Source: Candidatus Poseidoniia archaeon (GTDB lineage: Archaea > Thermoplasmatota > Poseidoniia > MGIII > CG-Epi1). Taken from it: a stretch of DNA of 9,513 nt. Positions 5,599 to 9,513 of this stretch are shown here, piece after piece. The notes under the pieces were generated by a model. It did no database searches. It saw only the letters and a program-made list of their open reading frames with translations, and was not told where the DNA came from. Position 1 is the first letter of the stretch; each line of letters opens with the position of its first letter. The stretch covers positions 1-9,513 of the forward strand of contig JAPYSZ010000035.1 in NCBI GenBank assembly GCA_029941645.1, in the 5' to 3' direction. Made by a program: the position numbers and the translations under genes.

Positions 5599-6450
5599 AT
5601 GGCAATACTACGTCTTTTTGGACTTTATTTCATGCTGACTTTATTGATGATAATAGTTGGTTTTGTTGTTGGAGCTTATTTTGGCGGTGATCCATTTTCA
5701 GGTATGATTGTATTCTTATTTATTTCGATTGCAATAAATATATTTTCTTATTTTTATAGTGATTCTATAGTTCTTAGAGCTTATGGGGCAAGAATAATCG
5801 AAAAGCAAGATAATCGTAGATTATATGATATGGTAAAGAAGATAGCAGATATCAATGCGTTACCAATGCCTCGAATTGCAATAGTTAGTTCTTCAACACC
5901 AAATGCGTTTGCGACTGGGCGAAACCCGAAAAATGCAGTTGTGGCGGCAACTACTGGTTTGATGTCTATTCTAGATGACAATGAATTAGAAGGGGTAATG
6001 GCACATGAAATGGCTCATGTAAAGAATAGAGATACTTTGGTTATGTGCGTTGCGGCAACGGTTGCAGGAGCAATCGCCTTTGCTGCACGAATGTTATGGT
6101 GGAACAGTTTATTTTCTGGAGGTCGCGGCCGAAATATACACCCTGCCCTCATGATATTGGTAATTCTTACGGCCCCACTTGCAGCTTTTCTTCTTCAAAT
6201 GGCAATTTCTCGTAGTCGGGAGTTTCATGCAGATGCAACTGCAGCTAAATTAACAAGCAAACCTTGGGCTCTAATTAATGCATTGAAAAAGTTAGAATGG
6301 GAAAATCATCGAAAACCTTTGGATTGTGGTTCACCCAGCAATGCCGCATTGTGTATAGTAAATCCGCTTACCGGAGGAGGTTTTTTGATTAATATGTTTT
6401 CTACACACCCTCCAATGGAAATGCGAATCAAAGCATTGGAAAAATTGTGA
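5599..6450 (+). CDS. htpX: HtpX-like M48 family membrane zinc metalloprotease
   Basis: The 283-residue protein is a full-length HtpX homologue (usual length about 280-300). Two hydrophobic N-terminal segments (about 5-28 and 35-52) anchor it in the membrane. The zinc motif HEMAH (136-140) supplies His136, Glu137 and His140, and Glu208 in SREFHADA is the expected third ligand. Two further hydrophobic segments lie between them (about 147-168 and 182-203), and FSTHPPMEMRI (267-277) is the family's C-terminal signature. HtpX degrades damaged or misfolded membrane proteins from the cytosolic face. The ATG at 5599 is the first in frame after an in-frame stop at 5566, and it gives the expected hydrophobic N-terminus. 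The end overlaps the next start as GTGA, so the two genes are cotranscribed. It is probably unrelated in function to the upstream catabolic genes. Confidence 0.93.
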   Translation: MAILRLFGLYFMLTLLMIIVGFVVGAYFGGDPFSGMIVFLFISIAINIFSYFYSDSIVLRAYGARIIEKQDNRRLYDMVKKIADINALPMPRIAIVSSSTPNAFATGRNPKNAVVAATTGLMSILDDNELEGVMAHEMAHVKNRDTLVMCVAATVAGAIAFAARMLWWNSLFSGGRGRNIHPALMILVILTAPLAAFLLQMAISRSREFHADATAAKLTSKPWALINALKKLEWENHRKPLDCGSPSNAALCIVNPLTGGGFLINMFSTHPPMEMRIKALEKL

Positions 6451-7160
6451 TTAGAGCGTCATTAGTTATAATCGGTGATGAAATCCTTTCAGGTAGAACT
6501 GAAGACACAAATTTAGCATATTTGGCTAAATGGTTAGGTAATTTAGGAATTCATCTTTCTGAAGTTCGTGTTGTTTTAGATGATGAAAAAGATATTATTG
6601 AATCAGTTAATACATTAAGAAAAAAATATGACTATGTATTTACTACCGGAGGCATAGGCCCTACTCATGATGATATTACCACTGATAGCATAGCTAAAGC
6701 ATTTGGAGTTGAAACGCGAATTGATGACGGCGCTTTGGAAAAAATGAAAGAATTTTTAGATGGAAAAGAGTTAACGGAGCCCCTACTGAAAATGCTTCAC
6801 ATACCCGAAGGTGGAGAGCTTATCTATAGTCCTGCAACCAAAGCACCAGGCTACAAAATTGAAAACGTGTTTGTTATGGCTGGTATTCCTAAAATTATGC
6901 AGGGAATGTTAGAAGGAATGTATGATTATTTGGAAAAAGGAGAAGTCGTTCATTCACGTTCCTTTGATATTTTAGTAGGCGAAAGTTTCTTTGCAGAAAA
7001 ATTAGAGGAGATACAGCAAGAATTCCTCAATATCGCTATTGGCAGTTATCCATTTTCTAGAGACGGTAAGTATGGGGCTACGATAGTTCTTAGATCCATC
7101 GATGATTCTGCTTTAGACGGTTGTGAAATATTGATTAAAGAACTAATTGCTAAATATTAA
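6447..7160 (+). CDS. CinA N-terminal-like MoCF (molybdopterin-binding fold) protein, short form
   Basis: The 237-residue protein carries the MoCF_biosynth domain (PF00994; COG1058). It has IIGDEILSGRTEDTN (8-22), the signature TTGGIGPTHDDITTD (66-80), IPEGGELIYSP (119-129), APGYKIENVFVMAGIPKIM (133-151) and a C-terminal GSYPFSRDGKYGATIVLRS segment (199-217). The domain is shared by CinA, FLAD1 and molybdenum cofactor proteins; in CinA-type proteins it has nucleotide pyrophosphatase activity (ADP-ribose, FAD). The CinA C-terminal NMN deamidase domain is absent, so NMN deamidation is not expected. The GTG start at 6447 overlaps the htpX stop (GTGA), and translating from it gives the family's usual N-terminus. 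The motif set resembles short bacterial (alphaproteobacterial) and FLAD1-like forms. The exact substrate cannot be read from sequence. Confidence 0.85.
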   Translation: MIRASLVIIGDEILSGRTEDTNLAYLAKWLGNLGIHLSEVRVVLDDEKDIIESVNTLRKKYDYVFTTGGIGPTHDDITTDSIAKAFGVETRIDDGALEKMKEFLDGKELTEPLLKMLHIPEGGELIYSPATKAPGYKIENVFVMAGIPKIMQGMLEGMYDYLEKGEVVHSRSFDILVGESFFAEKLEEIQQEFLNIAIGSYPFSRDGKYGATIVLRSIDDSALDGCEILIKELIAKY

Positions 7161-7195
7161 TTTTATTCTTCTAATTCTTCGTCTTTTTCTTTTGG
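7161..7195 (+). terminator. T-rich tract after the CinA-like gene, possible archaeal terminator
   Basis: Immediately after the stop codon the plus strand reads TTTTATTC and then a pyrimidine-rich run with two T tracts (about 7182-7186 and 7188-7191). Archaeal RNA polymerase terminates at T-rich tracts without a hairpin. The tract lies inside the oppositely oriented transporter gene, where it encodes the Lys/Glu-rich tail, so its composition may be only a coding effect. Confidence 0.35.
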
Positions 7196-9513
7196 TGATT
7201 TAATTTCTTCGAGCCCCGCATATCTAGCCCAAAGAACTAGCATACTAGGCAATACCCAAACTGACGATAAAAAGGAGTAAAATATAGTAATAGCAGTCAT
7301 GGTACCAAATTGTTTCATTGGGGGGAGGATTGCAAAGAATAAAACTCCAAATCCTAGAACGGTTGTCATTGCAGCTCCAAATAATGCTGAGCCGGTATTT
7401 TTGACCGTATTATTCACTGCAGTTTCTAAGGAATTATGATGTTCGATTTCTTCTATAAATCTATGTGAGATATGGATTGCATAAGTTACTCCTAATCCTA
7501 CTGTTAGAGCTCCAATTAGAATAGTCATTACATTTAGCGTATATCCTATTGCAACCATGGTTCCAAGAATCCAGACTAAAACAAGTAGGACCGGAATCAT
7601 TGATAGAGGGCCAAGTAAGGGTTGCTTGTCAGTATATGCAAAAATAGCAGTTAATAGAATAAAAGACAAAATGATTGTATACATTATGGAACCAATCATT
7701 GTTTCATTTATTGTGTTGATGACTACATCAATTATTGCTGGAGCACCTGTAACTACAACAGAATTCACTTTCCCTTCAGTTTCTAAGACTTCAAGGGATT
7801 TAGTATCCTTTTCTAGTTCTTCTACAACTTCAGAGAAATACGCATTTTTAGATTTTGTATTCACCAAAATATAGGTCACAGTGTACTCTTCAGTTTCTTC
7901 ATCGTAATAAATAAAATTTGAAACCATATTGGGGATATTTTTGCCATCACCCAACATAATCCAATCTAGGAGTTCTTTCACATCATTATCGGTGTCTGGT
8001 ATTTTATCACCATTTACATCCTTTGAATTAAATAATGTTTCGAATGTTTCATTGTAAAAATCAAAGGGATTAGTTGCAGAGTCATTAGATGCTAAATCTC
8101 TCATTCCATTTAGAGCTGAGAACATACTTGATTGATCCGTGTTTACCCATTTATCCCCTTCAGCCAAATTTTCTTGTGTATTATTTATTTGACTGAATAC
8201 ATCAAAAGTGGCTACGTTACCACTGATGTAAATAAATGAGAATTCATTGGAAGTACTAAATTCATCCTGTAAATAATGGAAATGTTTTGTTATTTCAACT
8301 TCTTCAGGTAAAAAATCATTAAAATCAAATTCAGTGGAGATACTAGTAGCCCCATATCCTGAGATTAGCGTTATAACTGCTACAATGGCTAATACTCTGG
8401 TTGGATTTTCTAATGCAACTTTTGCTCCAAACGACATGAAATTATCTATAATACCGCTTTGTTCTCCACCAATTTTCCGAGCTTTAACAATTTTTTCATT
8501 TGTATCTGATAAAAGTTTGCTTCCTTTTTCTTCATAATATTTATCGATAAGTATTCTACAGGCAGGGATGAATGTCACAAAAATTAAGAATGCTGACAAT
8601 ACACCAATAGCAACTTGGATTCCAAATTCTCTTATTGGAGTTATATCAGAAGTTATGTTTGATAAGAATCCAACCATAGTGGTAGTAGTAGCTAAAAGAA
8701 GAGCAGAGCCTACAAATAGAATTGAAGATTTACCAGCCTTGTTTATGTTCCATTCTTCAACTAATTCTTCTCTATATCTCATAACTAGATGGATTCCATA
8801 GTCAACCCCTAATCCAACTAAAAGGATGGGTACAATTACAGCGAAGAAACTAGGTTCAAATTGTAGTATACTTGCAAAACCGTTGGACCAAATGATCGCC
8901 ATCATTAATGCAAACATGGTAAGTCCTACATCTACTGTAGAACGGAATGTAGCAAATAACACACCAATGACTAAAATAATAACAAGCAGGAAGAGTTGAC
9001 TAGTACTTTCTTCTGAGGCATCATTAATTTCATTATCTAAAACTGCCTGTCCTAAAGCATGAGCTTTAATATGTTCAAATTCCATCTTTTTTACAACGTT
9101 ATTCATCTCTAGTTCAACGCTCACCATTCTGTCAAATGCATCGGTGGTGTCTTTACCTTCACGATTACTATTATCAAATTTGAAAGTTATTTTAGTTGCT
9201 TTAGCAGAGTTATTACCATCATATTCACCTAGAATGTTAATTACGGCACCAGCCATCATAGGGTTTTGTTTTGCAATATCAAAGGCATCTTTAATCTCTT
9301 GATTGGTTTTATTTTCGTAAATAGATTTTAACCCTACTAAATCCGAAGCATCTCCTTCTACAAATGGGGCTAAATAATTGGGAATAGAAACAATATTTGA
9401 GCCAGGGTTGTTAGGGTTCATAGAGTTATTAGAAATCAATTCATTATCTATCAAAGCTATTTCAATTTCAATGATTTCTACAAATACATTTGATGTAAGT
9501 ACATCATTCTCAT
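7163..9513 (-). CDS. RND/MMPL-type (archaeal HAE3) transporter, 5' end beyond the right edge
   Basis: The minus-strand frame stays open from the TAA at 7163-7165 to the window edge, about 782 codons. The TTG at 9454 is not a convincing start because 19 further open codons precede it. Numbering from that TTG, the fragment holds the first extracytoplasmic domain (to about 150) and then TM2-TM6 (about 153-300, with GLGVDYGIH at 214-222). TM7 follows (352-370), then a second extracytoplasmic domain (about 372-580) and TM8-TM12 (about 585-742, with GLGVTYAIH at 653-661). TM1 and the N-terminus are missing. The tail is charged (KEKDEELEE). The family uses proton motive force to export hydrophobic molecules; haloarchaeal homologues share the GLGxDY and ILPPxxQFG blocks. 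TM4 keeps Asp218, while TM10 has Thr657 where many relatives have Asp. The second outer domain has an Asp-rich loop at 479-491. It converges on the CinA-like gene with only a 2-nt gap. The cargo is unknown. Confidence 0.88.
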   Translation of the reverse strand, partial: ENDVLTSNVFVEIIEIEIALIDNELISNNSMNPNNPGSNIVSIPNYLAPFVEGDASDLVGLKSIYENKTNQEIKDAFDIAKQNPMMAGAVINILGEYDGNNSAKATKITFKFDNSNREGKDTTDAFDRMVSVELEMNNVVKKMEFEHIKAHALGQAVLDNEINDASEESTSQLFLLVIILVIGVLFATFRSTVDVGLTMFALMMAIIWSNGFASILQFEPSFFAVIVPILLVGLGVDYGIHLVMRYREELVEEWNINKAGKSSILFVGSALLLATTTTMVGFLSNITSDITPIREFGIQVAIGVLSAFLIFVTFIPACRILIDKYYEEKGSKLLSDTNEKIVKARKIGGEQSGIIDNFMSFGAKVALENPTRVLAIVAVITLISGYGATSISTEFDFNDFLPEEVEITKHFHYLQDEFSTSNEFSFIYISGNVATFDVFSQINNTQENLAEGDKWVNTDQSSMFSALNGMRDLASNDSATNPFDFYNETFETLFNSKDVNGDKIPDTDNDVKELLDWIMLGDGKNIPNMVSNFIYYDEETEEYTVTYILVNTKSKNAYFSEVVEELEKDTKSLEVLETEGKVNSVVVTGAPAIIDVVINTINETMIGSIMYTIILSFILLTAIFAYTDKQPLLGPLSMIPVLLVLVWILGTMVAIGYTLNVMTILIGALTVGLGVTYAIHISHRFIEEIEHHNSLETAVNNTVKNTGSALFGAAMTTVLGFGVLFFAILPPMKQFGTMTAITIFYSFLSSVWVLPSMLVLWARYAGLEEIKSPKEKDEELEE

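Noticed and set aside
7557..7874. Open frame on the plus strand antisense to the transporter
   Set aside because: It lies wholly within the well-supported minus-strand transporter coding region, shows no recognisable motif and is explained as a shadow frame. The smaller ones at 8334-8537 and 8568-8801 are the same.
9452..9454. TTG codon as the start of the transporter gene
   Set aside because: The same frame is open for 19 more codons to the right edge, and the fragment begins inside an extracytoplasmic domain without the expected TM1, so the real start is outside the window.

Overview
The window is A+T-rich, densely packed DNA, probably from an uncultured planktonic archaeon; marine Thermoplasmatota (Marine Group II/III-like) is my best guess. 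The basis is the archaeal HAE3-type RND/MMPL protein on the minus strand, the compact HtpX, the ATGA/GTGA start-stop overlaps, and two short intergenic gaps that each carry a TATA-like element about 25 nt before the start codon, as in leaderless archaeal transcripts. The CinA-like protein looks more bacterial, so the lineage is inferred and not proven.

Layout. Positions 1-5564 (+) are an apparent catabolic gene cluster: the last 24 codons of an upstream protein (possibly a luciferase-like flavin monooxygenase), a full-length asparaginase-II-family protein with altered active-site residues, an aldehyde dehydrogenase of the 2-aminomuconate/2-hydroxymuconate semialdehyde type, the catalytic (AmnB-like) and non-catalytic (AmnA-like) subunits of a class III 2-aminophenol-type extradiol dioxygenase, a RidA-fold 2-aminomuconate deaminase (AmnD/NbaF-like), and a stand-alone formyltransferase-fold protein. 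Positions 5599-7160 (+) carry an HtpX-like membrane metalloprotease and a short CinA/MoCF-domain protein. Positions 7163-9513 (-) carry a convergent RND/MMPL-type transporter whose N-terminus lies beyond the right edge.

How the genes fit together. Dioxygenase, semialdehyde dehydrogenase and deaminase are the three consecutive steps of the modified meta-cleavage pathway for 2-aminophenols: ring opening to 2-aminomuconate 6-semialdehyde, oxidation to 2-aminomuconate, and hydrolytic deamination to 4-oxalocrotonate plus ammonia. The asparaginase-like and formyltransferase-like proteins are not standard members of that pathway. Both belong to families that act on amide or formyl groups, so they may process an amide- or formyl-bearing precursor or product. 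That combination, in what may be a marine archaeon, is the most interesting part of the window. No RNA genes, CRISPR arrays, insertion sequences or sizeable repeats were seen, and no stretch over 300 bases lacks a gene.
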